Counted from the stretch's first letter, positions 51,337 through 61,030 are shown. The stretch: 64,000 nucleotides of DNA from Aequorivita sp. CIP111184 (GCF_900489465.1 NZ_UEFQ01000015.1:186001-250000); one strand, 5' to 3'. A program made the numbers and translations. The notes: generated from the letters alone by a model not told the origin.

Positions 51337-52209
51337 ATGAGCACAGAAACATTGGAACTTCAAAAACCCCAACCAAAACCAAAATGGTTACGCGTTAAGC
51401 TTCCCACGGGAAAAAAATACACTGAACTGCGCAGCTTGGTGGACAAATACAAATTGAACACTATCTGTACCTCTGGCAGTTGCCCAAATATGGGCGAATG
51501 CTGGGGCGAAGGAACGGCAACTTTTATGATTTTAGGAAACATATGCACCCGTTCCTGCGGCTTTTGCGGCGTTAAAACTGGACGGCCCGAAACTGTGGAT
51601 TGGGACGAACCCGAAAAAGTTGCGCGCTCCATTAAAATAATGAAAATTAAACACGCGGTTGTAACTTCTGTTGACCGTGACGACTTAAAAGATATGGGTT
51701 CCATCATTTGGGCAGAAACCGTAAAGGCTATCCGCAGGATGAACCCAGAAACTACTTTGGAAACTTTGATTCCAGATTTTCAGGGAAACACCAGAAATAT
51801 AGATCGAATAATTGCGGTAAAACCTGAAGTAGTAAGCCACAATATGGAAACCGTGAAACGCCTAACGCGGGAAGTGCGAATACAAGCAAAATACGAACGC
51901 AGTCTTGAAGTTCTAAATTATTTAAAACAAGCTGGAATGCCCCGTACCAAAAGTGGCATTATGCTCGGACTGGGAGAACTAGAAGAAGAGGTTTTACAAA
52001 CCATGGAAGATTTAAGAAACGTTGGTTTGGATATCTTGACCATTGGTCAATATCTACAGCCTTCCAAAAAACATCTTCCTGTAAAAGAATTTATTACTCC
52101 TGAACAGTTTAAAAAATATGAAACTTTAGGCTTAGAAATGGGCTTCCGCCACGTGGAAAGTGGTGCTTTGGTGCGTTCATCGTATAAAGCGCAAAAACAT
52201 CTTACCTAA
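51337..52209 (+). CDS. lipA: Lipoyl synthase
   Basis: 290 residues from the ATG at 51337 ([20 protein letters not shown]). The auxiliary cluster [12 protein letters not shown] and the radical-SAM CTRSCGFC are both present, as is the terminal VRSSYKA. It inserts sulphur into octanoyl groups on lipoyl domains. The frame is open further upstream through a repeat array, but this is not part of the protein. Confidence 0.96.
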   Translation: MSTETLELQKPQPKPKWLRVKLPTGKKYTELRSLVDKYKLNTICTSGSCPNMGECWGEGTATFMILGNICTRSCGFCGVKTGRPETVDWDEPEKVARSIKIMKIKHAVVTSVDRDDLKDMGSIIWAETVKAIRRMNPETTLETLIPDFQGNTRNIDRIIAVKPEVVSHNMETVKRLTREVRIQAKYERSLEVLNYLKQAGMPRTKSGIMLGLGELEEEVLQTMEDLRNVGLDILTIGQYLQPSKKHLPVKEFITPEQFKKYETLGLEMGFRHVESGALVRSSYKAQKHLT

Positions 52210-52223
52210 ATACTATTTCAGAA

Positions 52224-53222
52224 ATGGACAAAAAGATAACTGTCGGCATTAATGGTTTTGGCCGTATTGGACGAAATCTTTTCAGGCTATTGCTTAACCA
52301 TCCTTCCATTGAAGTGGTAGCAGTAAACGATTTGGCCGATACAAAAACATTACGCCATCTTTTAAAATACGATAGTATTCACGGGGTATTGAATGAAGAA
52401 ATTTTATATTCCGAAAACGAAATTACCGTTGCTGGAAAAAAGGTAAGATTTTCCTCAGAAAAGAATATTGAAGATATCCGGTGGGGAAAAGTGGATGTGG
52501 TTGTGGAAAGTACTGGTAAATTTAAAAGCCGAGCACAGCTAGAAAATCATTTAAAGAATGGAGCTGGAAAAGTTATACTTTCTGTTCCGCCTTTAGATGA
52601 CGATATAAAAACAGTAGTTCTTGGCGTGAATGATTCAATTATAAAGCCCGAAGACACTATTATCTCCAATGCGTCCTGCACCACCAACAATGCAGCGCCC
52701 ATGCTGAAAATAATCAACGAACTCTGTGGTATTGAACAAGCATATATAACAACAGTACACTCATATACAACAGACCAAAGTTTGCACGACCAACCTCACC
52801 GTGATCTTCGGCGGGCGCGTGCTGCGGGTCAGTCTATTGTGCCGACCACAACTGGAGCGGCAAAAGCATTGACTAAAATATTTCCACAACTAGCACATTC
52901 AATTGGCGGTTGCGGCATCCGAGTTCCTGTACCAGATGGATCATTGACAGACGTTACACTTAATGTAAAAAAGAAAGTGACCATTGAAGAAATAAACAAC
53001 GCTTTCAAAAAAGCTTCAGAAAATTCACTGTTAGGAATACTAGAATACACCGAAGACCCAATTGTATCTATAGATATTGTAGGCAATACACATTCTTGCA
53101 TTTTTGATTCGGGAATGACTTCTGTGATTGGAAAAATGGTGAAAATTATTGGCTGGTATGACAATGAAATTGGTTATTCCTCCAGAATTATTGATTTAAT
53201 CGATAGAATTTCCGTGAAATAA
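52224..53222 (+). CDS. gap: Glyceraldehyde-3-phosphate dehydrogenase, type I
   Basis: 332 residues. NAD-binding VGINGFGRIGRNLFRLLL, catalytic Cys152 in SNASCTTNNAAPML, HSYTTDQSLHDQPHRDLRRARAA and the closing WYDNEIGYSSRIIDLI. It is the glycolytic/gluconeogenic enzyme of the cytosol. It lies 14 nt after lipA. Confidence 0.96.
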   Translation: MDKKITVGINGFGRIGRNLFRLLLNHPSIEVVAVNDLADTKTLRHLLKYDSIHGVLNEEILYSENEITVAGKKVRFSSEKNIEDIRWGKVDVVVESTGKFKSRAQLENHLKNGAGKVILSVPPLDDDIKTVVLGVNDSIIKPEDTIISNASCTTNNAAPMLKIINELCGIEQAYITTVHSYTTDQSLHDQPHRDLRRARAAGQSIVPTTTGAAKALTKIFPQLAHSIGGCGIRVPVPDGSLTDVTLNVKKKVTIEEINNAFKKASENSLLGILEYTEDPIVSIDIVGNTHSCIFDSGMTSVIGKMVKIIGWYDNEIGYSSRIIDLIDRISVK

Positions 53223-53251
53223 CTATATTTATTGCCCTTTTAAACTAACCG

Positions 53252-55498
53252 ATGTACCTACCAATACTAAAATACAAGATTCTCTTGCCCCTAATTTTGT
53301 GTTTGCTGGTTTCAGTTAAATCTTTCCCAAGCCAAATAAAGGATACCATTGTAACCATAAAACAATTGCAGTATAACGCTTCAAAGGCGTTGGAGACTGA
53401 GAATTTTATGGAAGCAGTTCAAAGTTTAAACGATGCCAACAAACTGGCAATGCTCCCAAAATATAAAAGCTATAAAGCAGATGTAGAAATCAGTATAGCA
53501 GAGCTTTTTTATAACTTGGAATATTTTGACAAAGCAATTGAAGAAGCTGAAAAAGCAATTGAAAACGGTGAAACTTACAAAAACTATTATAAACTTGGTA
53601 AGGCCTATAATCTTTATGGGCTAATTCTTATTTCAAAAGGACAAACTGCAAAAGCTGAAAAATTCCTGAACAAAGCCGATTCAATCTATATAGATTTGAA
53701 AGATGAAAATAGTAGAGCAAACGTTCTTTACAGCAAGGGATTATTAGAAATTAGACTTGGCAATTACGACAAAGCCATTTCAAATTTAAAACCTGCCGCA
53801 CAAAGTTTTAAGGAACAAGGAATGCTTTTTCAAGAAGTGAGTGCCTACAGTAGCATTGCAGATGCACTTTCACTTATAGACCCAATAAGCTATAAAAGCC
53901 CCTTGCAAGAAGCAAAAGGGCTACTACAAACTGTTACTGGAATTTCAGAGTCGCAAGGCTTTTCAAAATTATTGGTTGAGAACCATCGAATCAATTCACA
54001 GATTTTGATAGCACAGAAAATGGGCTCTAAGGCAGAAGCAGAGCTTAAATATTATCTTACCCAAAAAGATTCGCTGCGCCAAATTAACCTAAAAGCAATT
54101 GAACGAGGCATACAGGTAAAATCTTCAATTGGAGATCTTAACCAAATTATAGCCTCTCAGAAGGACGATTTACGGAAGCAGGACAAATCACTTTTTTTCG
54201 GAAAACTTACAGGTTGGCTAAGTATTGCCCTAATTTTGATTCTATCACTTTTAACCCTTTCGCTTTATAAAAACAATAATTTAAGAGCAAAAGCAAACGA
54301 GCTTTTGCAGGACAAAAATACTGAACTGCAAGAAGCCAAGGAAAATGCCGAAAAAGCTTCACAAGCCAAAGCGCAGTTTCTTTCAACAATAACACACGAG
54401 TTGCGAACCCCAATGTATACTGTTACTGGCTTAACGCACCTTCTTTTGGAAGAAGATCCAAAACCCGAACAAAAAGAGCATCTCAATTCACTTAAATTTT
54501 CTGGAGAATATCTTTTATCGCTAATTAATAACATTTTAGACCTCAACAAACTGGAGGCAAATAAAGTGGAAATTGAAAAAGCACCATTTAATTTGAAAAA
54601 ACGGATTGACGGAGTTTTGATAGCGTTAAAAAAATCTGCAGAAGTAAAAAACAACAATATCCATTACGAATATGACCCTACATTACCCCATGAAGTTTTG
54701 GGTGATTCACTTAAAATTTCGCAGATTCTCATTAACCTTATTAGCAACTCCATAAAGTTTACTGAAAACGGAGATATCTGGATTAGAATCCAAAATGCTG
54801 AAAAGAACGCGAAAAAGGTTGTTGTGCATTTTGAGGTAGAAGATACCGGTGATGGAATTTCAAAGAAAAAGCAAAATACTATTTTTGAATCTTTCTCTCA
54901 AGGTTCTCTTCAAATTAATCGTAAATATGGCGGAACCGGGCTTGGTCTTTCCATTGTGAAAAACCTTTTGGAGTTGATGGGAAGCAAAATATTTTTGGAA
55001 AGTAAACTAGGCGAAGGCTCCAAGTTTTGGTTCAATATAAATTATGATATTTCTGAAACAGATGGCGTTGTTAAACCTATAAATGAACTTGAAGTTGTTG
55101 TTGAAAATGATATTTTTGAAAACAAATCGGTGATGATTGTAGAAGACAACAAGATTAACCAAATGATTACCAAAAAAATTCTTGAGAAGAAGAAAATGGT
55201 ATGTACCGTGGTGGACAATGGAATGGACGCTATTAAGCTTGCGAAAGAAGGAGATTTCAATGTAATCTTAATGGACATCCACATGCCAGGAATAAGTGGA
55301 ATTGAAGCAACCAAAAAAATTCGGGAGTTTAATAAAACCGTTCCCATTATTGCCCTTACAGCTATTACGATTGAAGAAAATTTGGAGGATTTTTACAAAG
55401 CAGGTTTCAATGAATTTATTCCAAAACCATTTAACGCTGAGGATTTTTTCGAAAAAATAAATAGGGTACTTCGCAACAGTGATTTCATGGTAAAATAA
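53252..55498 (+). CDS. Hybrid sensor histidine kinase with a TPR sensor region
   Basis: 748 residues. Signal-like N-terminus, then TPR repeats (~35-260; AIEEAEKAIENGETYKNYYKLGKAYNLYG), one transmembrane helix (~317-337), a coiled linker, HisKA with His382 in ITHELRTPM, and HATPase_c with N box LISNSIKFTENGDIW and G boxes DTGDGISKKK and GGTGLGLSI. A receiver follows (~625-745, Asp675 in VILMDIHMPG, Lys in PFNAEDF context IPKPF). The periplasmic TPRs would sense the signal; no DNA-binding output is present. Confidence 0.93.
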   Translation: MYLPILKYKILLPLILCLLVSVKSFPSQIKDTIVTIKQLQYNASKALETENFMEAVQSLNDANKLAMLPKYKSYKADVEISIAELFYNLEYFDKAIEEAEKAIENGETYKNYYKLGKAYNLYGLILISKGQTAKAEKFLNKADSIYIDLKDENSRANVLYSKGLLEIRLGNYDKAISNLKPAAQSFKEQGMLFQEVSAYSSIADALSLIDPISYKSPLQEAKGLLQTVTGISESQGFSKLLVENHRINSQILIAQKMGSKAEAELKYYLTQKDSLRQINLKAIERGIQVKSSIGDLNQIIASQKDDLRKQDKSLFFGKLTGWLSIALILILSLLTLSLYKNNNLRAKANELLQDKNTELQEAKENAEKASQAKAQFLSTITHELRTPMYTVTGLTHLLLEEDPKPEQKEHLNSLKFSGEYLLSLINNILDLNKLEANKVEIEKAPFNLKKRIDGVLIALKKSAEVKNNNIHYEYDPTLPHEVLGDSLKISQILINLISNSIKFTENGDIWIRIQNAEKNAKKVVVHFEVEDTGDGISKKKQNTIFESFSQGSLQINRKYGGTGLGLSIVKNLLELMGSKIFLESKLGEGSKFWFNINYDISETDGVVKPINELEVVVENDIFENKSVMIVEDNKINQMITKKILEKKKMVCTVVDNGMDAIKLAKEGDFNVILMDIHMPGISGIEATKKIREFNKTVPIIALTAITIEENLEDFYKAGFNEFIPKPFNAEDFFEKINRVLRNSDFMVK

Positions 55499-56500
55499 TT
55501 ATTTCACCATTTCTTCTTCAATTCTTTTTTTAAATTCAGCTTCTGCGTTGTTTAAAATAATAGTTTTTATTGGCAAAAAGTAGATTTCAGTAGCGCTTGT
55601 CAGCCCTTGCAATCGCATAAAATCTTTTTCGGTAGTAAGTATTAGCGGATGTTTTTTTAATTCCTCAATTTCTGAAGCAGTAAAATTATGATGGTCTGGA
55701 TAAGATTTTGAGTCAAAATTCAATCCTTCCTTATTTAAAAAAACAACCAACGGTTTTGGATTTGCAATCCCCGTCACTAAAAGAAATTCTTTATCAATTA
55801 AATAATTAAGTGGCTTCACTTGCTTTGTGTTCATAATTTGAGCGCCGTAACCAATTTTTGAAAAATAAATTTGTTGGTGCCCTTTTGGTCTTAACTTTCG
55901 TTTTATAGTTTTAATTTCAGAATCACTGATGTTTTCTGGACATTTTGTAACAACAATAATGTCTGCTCTTTTTGCACCGCTCTTTGGTTCGCGGAGATTT
56001 CCCGTTGGTAGCATACAATCGTTGCTGTACAATTTACCAAAGGAAGTGAGTAAAATATTAAGTGAAGCTTCCACTTTTCTATGCTGAAAAGCATCGTCGA
56101 GCAAAATTACATCCGCCGCATTTTGAAGCTTTTCAATTCCAGTTTGGCGATCTTCGCAAACTGCTACACTAATTTCAGGAAATTTTTGCTTAAACTGAAG
56201 CGGTTCATCTCCCACTTCTTCAACAACACTTGATTTTAAAACTTCTCGATACCCTGTTGTTTTTCGCTTGTAACCACGGCTTAATATGGCTAGTTGATGA
56301 TTGCTTTTTAAAAAGGAAACCAAAAACTCAATCATAGGCGATTTTCCAGTCCCACCAGTAGATAGGTTTCCCACGCAGATAACCGGAAAATTATAAGACC
56401 TACTTTTTAAAATACCGGTATTGTAAAAAAAATTGCGAAGTGCAGTAATGCCGCCGTACAACAAAGAAAATGGAAAAAGTAATTTTCGAAGCAAGTTCAT
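55499..56500 (-). CDS. lpxK: Tetraacyldisaccharide 4'-kinase
   Basis: 333 residues. Walker A in VGNLSTGGTGKSPMIEFL, LSRGYKRKTTGY, VILLDDAFQHRKVEASLNILL (DDxxQH) and LREPKSGAKRADIIVVTK. It phosphorylates lipid A precursor at the 4' position. It converges with the hybrid kinase; the two stops abut without an intervening terminator. Confidence 0.94.
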   Translation of the reverse strand: MNLLRKLLFPFSLLYGGITALRNFFYNTGILKSRSYNFPVICVGNLSTGGTGKSPMIEFLVSFLKSNHQLAILSRGYKRKTTGYREVLKSSVVEEVGDEPLQFKQKFPEISVAVCEDRQTGIEKLQNAADVILLDDAFQHRKVEASLNILLTSFGKLYSNDCMLPTGNLREPKSGAKRADIIVVTKCPENISDSEIKTIKRKLRPKGHQQIYFSKIGYGAQIMNTKQVKPLNYLIDKEFLLVTGIANPKPLVVFLNKEGLNFDSKSYPDHHNFTASEIEELKKHPLILTTEKDFMRLQGLTSATEIYFLPIKTIILNNAEAEFKKRIEEEMVK

Positions 56501-56604
56501 TTAACGAAAGTACTAATTCCACAGAAAACTGTGATTACTTTAAAATAAAATTAGAAGTCCGTAAAAATTCCACAAACTGTTATCTTTACTGAAAATGTAA
56601 AAAA

Positions 56605-57699
56605 ATGAAGGTAAAAGAAGTCATTGCGCTGCTTGAAGAACTCGCGCCACTCTCCTATTCTGAAGATTTTGACAATACAGGCCTCCTTGTTGGAGATGCG
56701 AACGCTACAGTTTCGGGAATATTGGTAACGCTGGATACTTTGGAAAAAGTGGTAGATGAAGCTATTGAAAAAAAATGCAACCTCATCGTGAGCTTTCATC
56801 CTATTATTTTTTCAGGTTTGAAAAAAATCACTGGAAAAACCTATGTGGAGCGTGTCGTTCAAAAAGCAATAAAGCACGACATCGCCATATTTTCAAATCA
56901 CACCGCGTTGGACAATTCGTGGAACGGAGTGAATGCAATGATTTGCGAAAAACTTGAATTAAAAAATCGTGCGGTATTAATTCCCCAAAATGAAACAATA
57001 AAAAAACTGATCACTTTTGTTCCTTCCAAAGATGCGCAAAATGTTAGAAACGCACTTTTTGCTGCAGGTGCTGGAAATATTGGTAATTATGAAAATTGCA
57101 GTTTTAATATTGAGGGAAAAGGTAGCTTTAAAGGAAATGAAGATTCCAACCCTGTAATTGGTAAAAAAGGGGAAATTCATTTTGAAGAAGAAACACAGCT
57201 TGGAGTAACATTTGCAAAACATCTTCAAAGTAATATTTTGAAAGCACTTTTTGAAACGCACCCCTATGAAGAAGTTGCATATGAAATAACCACGCTTGAA
57301 AACCAAAATCAGCATTTGGGCATGGGAATGATTGGCGAATTTGAAAAAGCGATGGACGAAAAGGAGTTTTTACAATTTCTGAAAAAAACCATGAAAACAG
57401 ATTGTGTTCGGCATTCAGAATTTCTAAAAAAACCAATTAAAAAAGTTGCTTTGCTCGGCGGAAGCGGAAGTTTTGCCATTGAAGCAGCAAAAAAAGCCGG
57501 AGCAGACGCATTTATTTCGGCAGATTTAAAATATCATGATTTCTTTAAGGCCGAAAACACTATACTTTTGGCGGATATTGGACATTATGAAAGTGAACAG
57601 TACACAAAAGACCTTTTACATTCTTTCCTTAAGAAAAAAATTACTAATTTTGCAGTCCTTTTATCACAAACAAATACCAATCCTATTAGCTATTTATAA
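56605..57699 (+). CDS. Nif3-like dinuclear metal centre protein
   Basis: 364 residues. DFDNTGLLVGD, LIVSFHPIIFSGLKK (metal His), IFSNHTALDN (metal His), and near the end DAFISADLKYHDFF and LADIGHYESEQY (further His/Glu ligands). The middle ~130-230 is the inserted PII-like domain of the longer bacterial form. It forms a hexameric toroid. Catalytic role uncertain in the family (GTP cyclohydrolase-like activities have been proposed). It is followed by the CT398-like gene, a common pairing. Confidence 0.92.
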   Translation: MKVKEVIALLEELAPLSYSEDFDNTGLLVGDANATVSGILVTLDTLEKVVDEAIEKKCNLIVSFHPIIFSGLKKITGKTYVERVVQKAIKHDIAIFSNHTALDNSWNGVNAMICEKLELKNRAVLIPQNETIKKLITFVPSKDAQNVRNALFAAGAGNIGNYENCSFNIEGKGSFKGNEDSNPVIGKKGEIHFEEETQLGVTFAKHLQSNILKALFETHPYEEVAYEITTLENQNQHLGMGMIGEFEKAMDEKEFLQFLKKTMKTDCVRHSEFLKKPIKKVALLGGSGSFAIEAAKKAGADAFISADLKYHDFFKAENTILLADIGHYESEQYTKDLLHSFLKKKITNFAVLLSQTNTNPISYL

Positions 57700-57702
57700 T
57701 TT

Positions 57703-58485
57703 ATGGCAACAAAAACCGAAGTTACTGTTGAAGAGAAGTTAAGAGCCTTGTATGACCTGCAGCTTATTGATTCAAGAATTGATGAAATAAGAAGCGTTCG
57801 CGGCGAACTTCCGTTGGAAGTTGAAGATCTTGAGGACGAAGTGGCAGGTATGAATACCCGTCTTGAAAAACTGAAAGCGGATCTTGAAGTAATTGAAGAC
57901 CAAATCAAGGAAAAAAAGAACAATATTGAAGAGTCTAAAGGACTTATCAAGAAATATTCTACACAGCAAGATAATGTTCGCAACAATCGTGAATACAACT
58001 CTTTGAGTAAAGAAGTTGAATTTCAGGAACTTGAAATTCAGCTTGCTGAAAAGAACATAAAAGAATATCGCGCCCAGATAGAGCAAAAAAATCAAGTTAT
58101 CGAAGAAACAAAATCTCGTTTTGACGAACGCTCAGAACACTTGAAACATAAACAAAGTGAGCTGGACGAGATATTAAAAGAAACCGAAAAAGAAGAGCAA
58201 ACGCTTATAAAGCAATCTGATAGTTTCGAATCTCAAATTGAGCCACGTCTAATAAAAGCGTATAAAAGAATCCGTACTAATGTAAAGAACGGTCTTGCTA
58301 TTGTAGCCGTGGAGCGTGGAGCATCTGGTGGCTCTTTCTTTACCATTCCACCTCAGGTACAAATGGAAATTGCGGGTCGTAAAAAAATAATTACTGATGA
58401 GCATAGTGGCCGAATCTTAGTAGATCCAGATCTTGCTAACGAAGAACGCGAAAAGATGGAAGCCATGTTCACTAAACTTAAATAA
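57703..58485 (+). CDS. CT398-type coiled-coil protein with a degenerate zinc ribbon
   Basis: 260 residues. Residues ~25-180 form a long antiparallel coiled coil (LEVIEDQIKEKKNNIEESK, LSKEVEFQELEIQLAEKNI). The C-terminal domain reads VERGASGGSFFTIPPQ and IITDEHSGRILVDPDL, where typical family members have GGC and CxxC cysteines. Here all cysteines are replaced, so zinc binding is lost. Usually found beside Nif3, as here. Function unknown; RNA/DNA handling has been suggested for relatives. Confidence 0.88.
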   Translation: MATKTEVTVEEKLRALYDLQLIDSRIDEIRSVRGELPLEVEDLEDEVAGMNTRLEKLKADLEVIEDQIKEKKNNIEESKGLIKKYSTQQDNVRNNREYNSLSKEVEFQELEIQLAEKNIKEYRAQIEQKNQVIEETKSRFDERSEHLKHKQSELDEILKETEKEEQTLIKQSDSFESQIEPRLIKAYKRIRTNVKNGLAIVAVERGASGGSFFTIPPQVQMEIAGRKKIITDEHSGRILVDPDLANEEREKMEAMFTKLK

Positions 58486-58501
58486 GCAAAAAATATCAAT
58501 T

Positions 58502-58537
58502 AAAAAAAGCCTTCACATATAGTGAAGGCTTTTTTTA
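58502..58537 (+). terminator. Intrinsic terminator after the CT398-like gene
   Basis: AAAAAGCCTTCAC (58504-58516), loop ATATA, GTGAAGGC plus T-run (58522-58537). Confidence 0.92.
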
Positions 58538-58594
58538 TATCTTAATTGAAAGGTTCTTTAAAATATATAGACTTATTCGCTAAAACATATTAAT

Positions 58595-59266
58595 ATGAAA
58601 AAATACACAATTTTAGTTGCCAGCATCTTTCTGTTTACATTGCAAGGAGCCTGCAAACCATCTAACGACAAAAACAAAGAAGCCGAAAATATTGCACAAA
58701 AAGAACAAACTCCCATACAGACCGAAACTCAAAATGGGCTAGAACGTGCCTATTTTGCAAGTGGCTGTTTCTGGTGTGTTGAGGCGGTTTATGAAAGTGT
58801 AATTGGCGTTAAGGAAGCCATTTCAGGATACAGTGGTGGAACAATGCAAAACCCAACATACGAAAACCACGGAGACCATGCTGAAGCAGTAGAAGTTATT
58901 TACGATCCTAAAGTAGTTAGTTTCAGTCAACTTATTGATGTGTATTTAGGCTCACAAAACGTAACACAAGTTAATGGTCAAGGGCCAGACCACGGTAAAT
59001 CATATCGTTCCATTGCTTTTTATCAAAACGATTCTGAAAAGAAAATAATTGATGAAAAGATTGCCGCACTAAACAAAGAACTGAACGGAGATAAAGTTGC
59101 AGCGCAGGTTTTGCCTTTCCAAAAATTTTGGGATGCGGAAAACTATCATCAAAATTATGAGAAGAACAATCCAGAGAATCCATATATTCAAAATGTTTCT
59201 ATTCCCCGAATCAATAAGTTTAAACAAAAATTTCCTGAGCTTTTAAAGAAAACGGAAAGTCATTAA
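58595..59266 (+). CDS. msrA: Peptide methionine sulfoxide reductase A, lipoprotein form
   Basis: 223 residues. A lipoprotein signal with lipobox LQGAC (Cys ~20) and a charged linker precede the catalytic domain. ASGCFWCVEAVYESVIGV holds the GCFWC active site; GYSGGTMQNPTYENH, HAEAVEVIYDP and the QNVTQVNGQGPDHGKSYRS segment are typical. It reduces methionine-S-sulfoxide in envelope proteins. No msrB is adjacent. Confidence 0.94.
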   Translation: MKKYTILVASIFLFTLQGACKPSNDKNKEAENIAQKEQTPIQTETQNGLERAYFASGCFWCVEAVYESVIGVKEAISGYSGGTMQNPTYENHGDHAEAVEVIYDPKVVSFSQLIDVYLGSQNVTQVNGQGPDHGKSYRSIAFYQNDSEKKIIDEKIAALNKELNGDKVAAQVLPFQKFWDAENYHQNYEKNNPENPYIQNVSIPRINKFKQKFPELLKKTESH

Positions 59267-59285
59267 TAAAAAAATCTAATACTAG

Positions 59286-59320
59286 CCTGACAAATCTTAA
59301 AAGTTTGTCAGGTTTTTTTT
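59286..59320 (+). terminator. Intrinsic terminator after msrA
   Basis: CCTGACAAA (59286-59294) pairs with TTTGTCAGG (59304-59312), followed by eight T. The right arm overlaps the 3' end of the convergent methyltransferase gene. Confidence 0.9.
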
Positions 59321-60105
59321 GTCTTGACTTCAAAAATCAAAGGATACATTTTATTCGGCATCTCAAACATACCTTCTGCGTTTTTCACCAATTCCGGAAA
59401 AATATCATACGGCGAGGCATCGTGTTCCTTTAAATATTCAATATGAAGTCCTGCTTCCGAAAGTGAAGAAATAACTTCGCCCAAACTGTGGTTCCAGCCA
59501 TATTCCTTGCTTATCATTTTTGAATCTTTATCGGCATAAGTTCCTTCGTATTCTTCATAAATAGCTTCCTTTTGTTGATAGCCATATTTCATTATTGGTG
59601 GTGAAACGGTATAATCAAACATCCAAGCAATGGGATGAAATTCTACTATATAAAAGAAACCTCCAGGCTTCAATCTTTCTAAAATCATTTTTGCCCAAGG
59701 TTTTAAATCTGGCAACCAGCCTATAGTGCCATAACTTGTAAATACAATATCAAATTTTTCTGATATATATTTTGAAGTATCCAAAACGTTACAGCATACA
59801 AAACTTGCGTCGAGCATTAATTCAGAGTTTAATTGTTTTGCCAGCTTTATTCCTTCTTCAGAAATATCAACCCCAGTACATTTGGCTCCCATTCTCGCTA
59901 AGCTCAATGTGTCTTGCCCAAAATGACATTGAAGATGTAAAAGGCTCTTGCTTGATGTATCTCCCAATGAATCTAATTCATATTTATTTAGAGAAGATTT
60001 TCCTTTTTTAAAATTTTCCAAATCATAAAAATCACTTTTTGCATGAATATTTACCTTGGTATTCCAAGTATTTCTATTGATCTCAAATTTTTCTAGATGA
60101 TTCAT
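59308..60105 (-). CDS. SAM-dependent methyltransferase
   Basis: 265 residues from the ATG at 60105 (MNHLEKFEINRNTWNTKVNI). Class I fold: LLHLQCHFGQDTLSLARMGAKCTGVDISEEGIKLA (motif I variant HLQCHFGQD), FDIVFTSYGTIGWLPDL and LERLKPGGFFYIVEFHP. The substrate is not evident; small molecules are typical of this subgroup. Its last codons lie inside the msrA terminator. Confidence 0.9.
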   Translation of the reverse strand: MNHLEKFEINRNTWNTKVNIHAKSDFYDLENFKKGKSSLNKYELDSLGDTSSKSLLHLQCHFGQDTLSLARMGAKCTGVDISEEGIKLAKQLNSELMLDASFVCCNVLDTSKYISEKFDIVFTSYGTIGWLPDLKPWAKMILERLKPGGFFYIVEFHPIAWMFDYTVSPPIMKYGYQQKEAIYEEYEGTYADKDSKMISKEYGWNHSLGEVISSLSEAGLHIEYLKEHDASPYDIFPELVKNAEGMFEMPNKMYPLIFEVKTKKT

Positions 60106-60267
60106 AATTTCATTTTTAATATTTAAAAAGAAAATTAACGCAAAAAATACTATTACTAACAATATTCATATTTTTTTACCAATTTCGTTAAACATCGGTT
60201 AAAAAAATGGAGAGATGTGAGCTTTTGTTGTAGTTTTAAACACACTAACTTTAAAAAACTTATTATT

Positions 60268-60426
60268 ATGGGTGACATCATTTGGTTAATTGTAGTACTC
60301 CTTATTATAGGATGGCTAGTAGGCTACTTCGGTTTCGGAGAGGCTGTTGGAAGTTTAATTCACATTTTATTAGTCTTGGCTATTATTGGTATTTTATACA
60401 GATTGGCAACTGGACGTAGACCATAA
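60268..60426 (+). CDS. Lmo0937-type small membrane protein
   Basis: 52 residues from the ATG at 60268 (MGDIIWLIVVLLIIGWLVGY). Two hydrophobic helices separated by FGFGEAVGSL, ending YRLATGRRP. This is the pattern of the Lmo0937/DUF5670 family, often stress-induced. An upstream in-frame start would add a non-hydrophobic 17-residue lead and is less likely. It precedes the 43-aa lipoprotein by 42 nt. Confidence 0.8.
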   Translation: MGDIIWLIVVLLIIGWLVGYFGFGEAVGSLIHILLVLAIIGILYRLATGRRP

Positions 60427-60468
60427 TTTCTTTAAAAATTAATTATCAACCATTTAAAACTTTAAAAC

Positions 60469-60600
60469 ATGAAAAAAGTATTTTTAATTTTATTCGCTGC
60501 GGGGCTTATGAGCACAAGCTTTACAAGCTGCCGTGAGAAAAAAACAGTCGGTGATAAGATAGAAGACGTAGCAGACGATATTGAAGACGCTGTAGATTAA
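60469..60600 (+). CDS. 43-aa lipoprotein, entericidin-like in size
   Basis: ATG at 60469 gives MKKVFLILFAAGLMSTSFTS then CREKKTVGDKIEDVADDIED and AVD. Signal with lipobox SFTSC (Cys 21), then a charged, helical 22-residue mature part. This looks like the very small lipoproteins that accompany DUF5670-type proteins. A strong terminator follows. Confidence 0.72.
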   Translation: MKKVFLILFAAGLMSTSFTSCREKKTVGDKIEDVADDIEDAVD

Positions 60601-60616
60601 TTTTTTCTATTATATG

Positions 60617-60656
60617 AAAAAAAAATCGCTCCTAAAATTTAGGAGCGATTTTTTTT
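60617..60656. terminator. Bidirectional terminator between the small lipoprotein and GNAT genes
   Basis: AATCGCTCCTA (60624-60634), loop AAATT, TAGGAGCGATT (60640-60650), with A and T runs either side. It serves both convergent genes. Confidence 0.92.
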
Positions 60657-60936
60657 ATTTTGATTTCAGTAACGATTGCCATTCAGAATGCTTTTCTATA
60701 TAGCTTTTTACAAATGGGCATACTGGATCCACTTTATATCCAGAGTCTGAGATTGTAGTCAAAACTTTCTTTAACATCTGGGAAGCTATTCCTTTTCCTT
60801 CCAAAGATTCGGGTACTTCGGTATGAATTAGTTTTAACGTATTGCCATCTTTTTCGTAAGCAATAATGGCTACTTTCCCCTCAACGTGTGTTTCAAATTG
60901 GTTTTTTGATTTGTTGTCTTCTATTTTTAAATCCAT
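60655..60936 (-). CDS. Small GNAT-type N-acetyltransferase
   Basis: 93 residues. AIIAYEKDGNTLKLIHTEVPESLEGKGIASQMLKKVL holds the acetyl-CoA loop (EGKGIASQML), and KVDPVCPFVKSYIEKHSEW is the typical end of the YjdJ-like (Gtn_acetyltrans_2) subgroup. Substrate unknown. Confidence 0.88.
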   Translation of the reverse strand: MDLKIEDNKSKNQFETHVEGKVAIIAYEKDGNTLKLIHTEVPESLEGKGIASQMLKKVLTTISDSGYKVDPVCPFVKSYIEKHSEWQSLLKSK

Positions 60937-61030
60937 AATTTTTTCTTTAAAAATACGAATTATATTAAAACGTACGGGTTTAAGTATCTTTACAAGATAA
61001 AACCAACATTTCTTTTAAGAATATATCTTT

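Noticed and set aside
53252-55498. Hybrid histidine kinase as the curli regulator
   Set aside because: It is 40 kb from the curli locus and nothing in the sequence links them.
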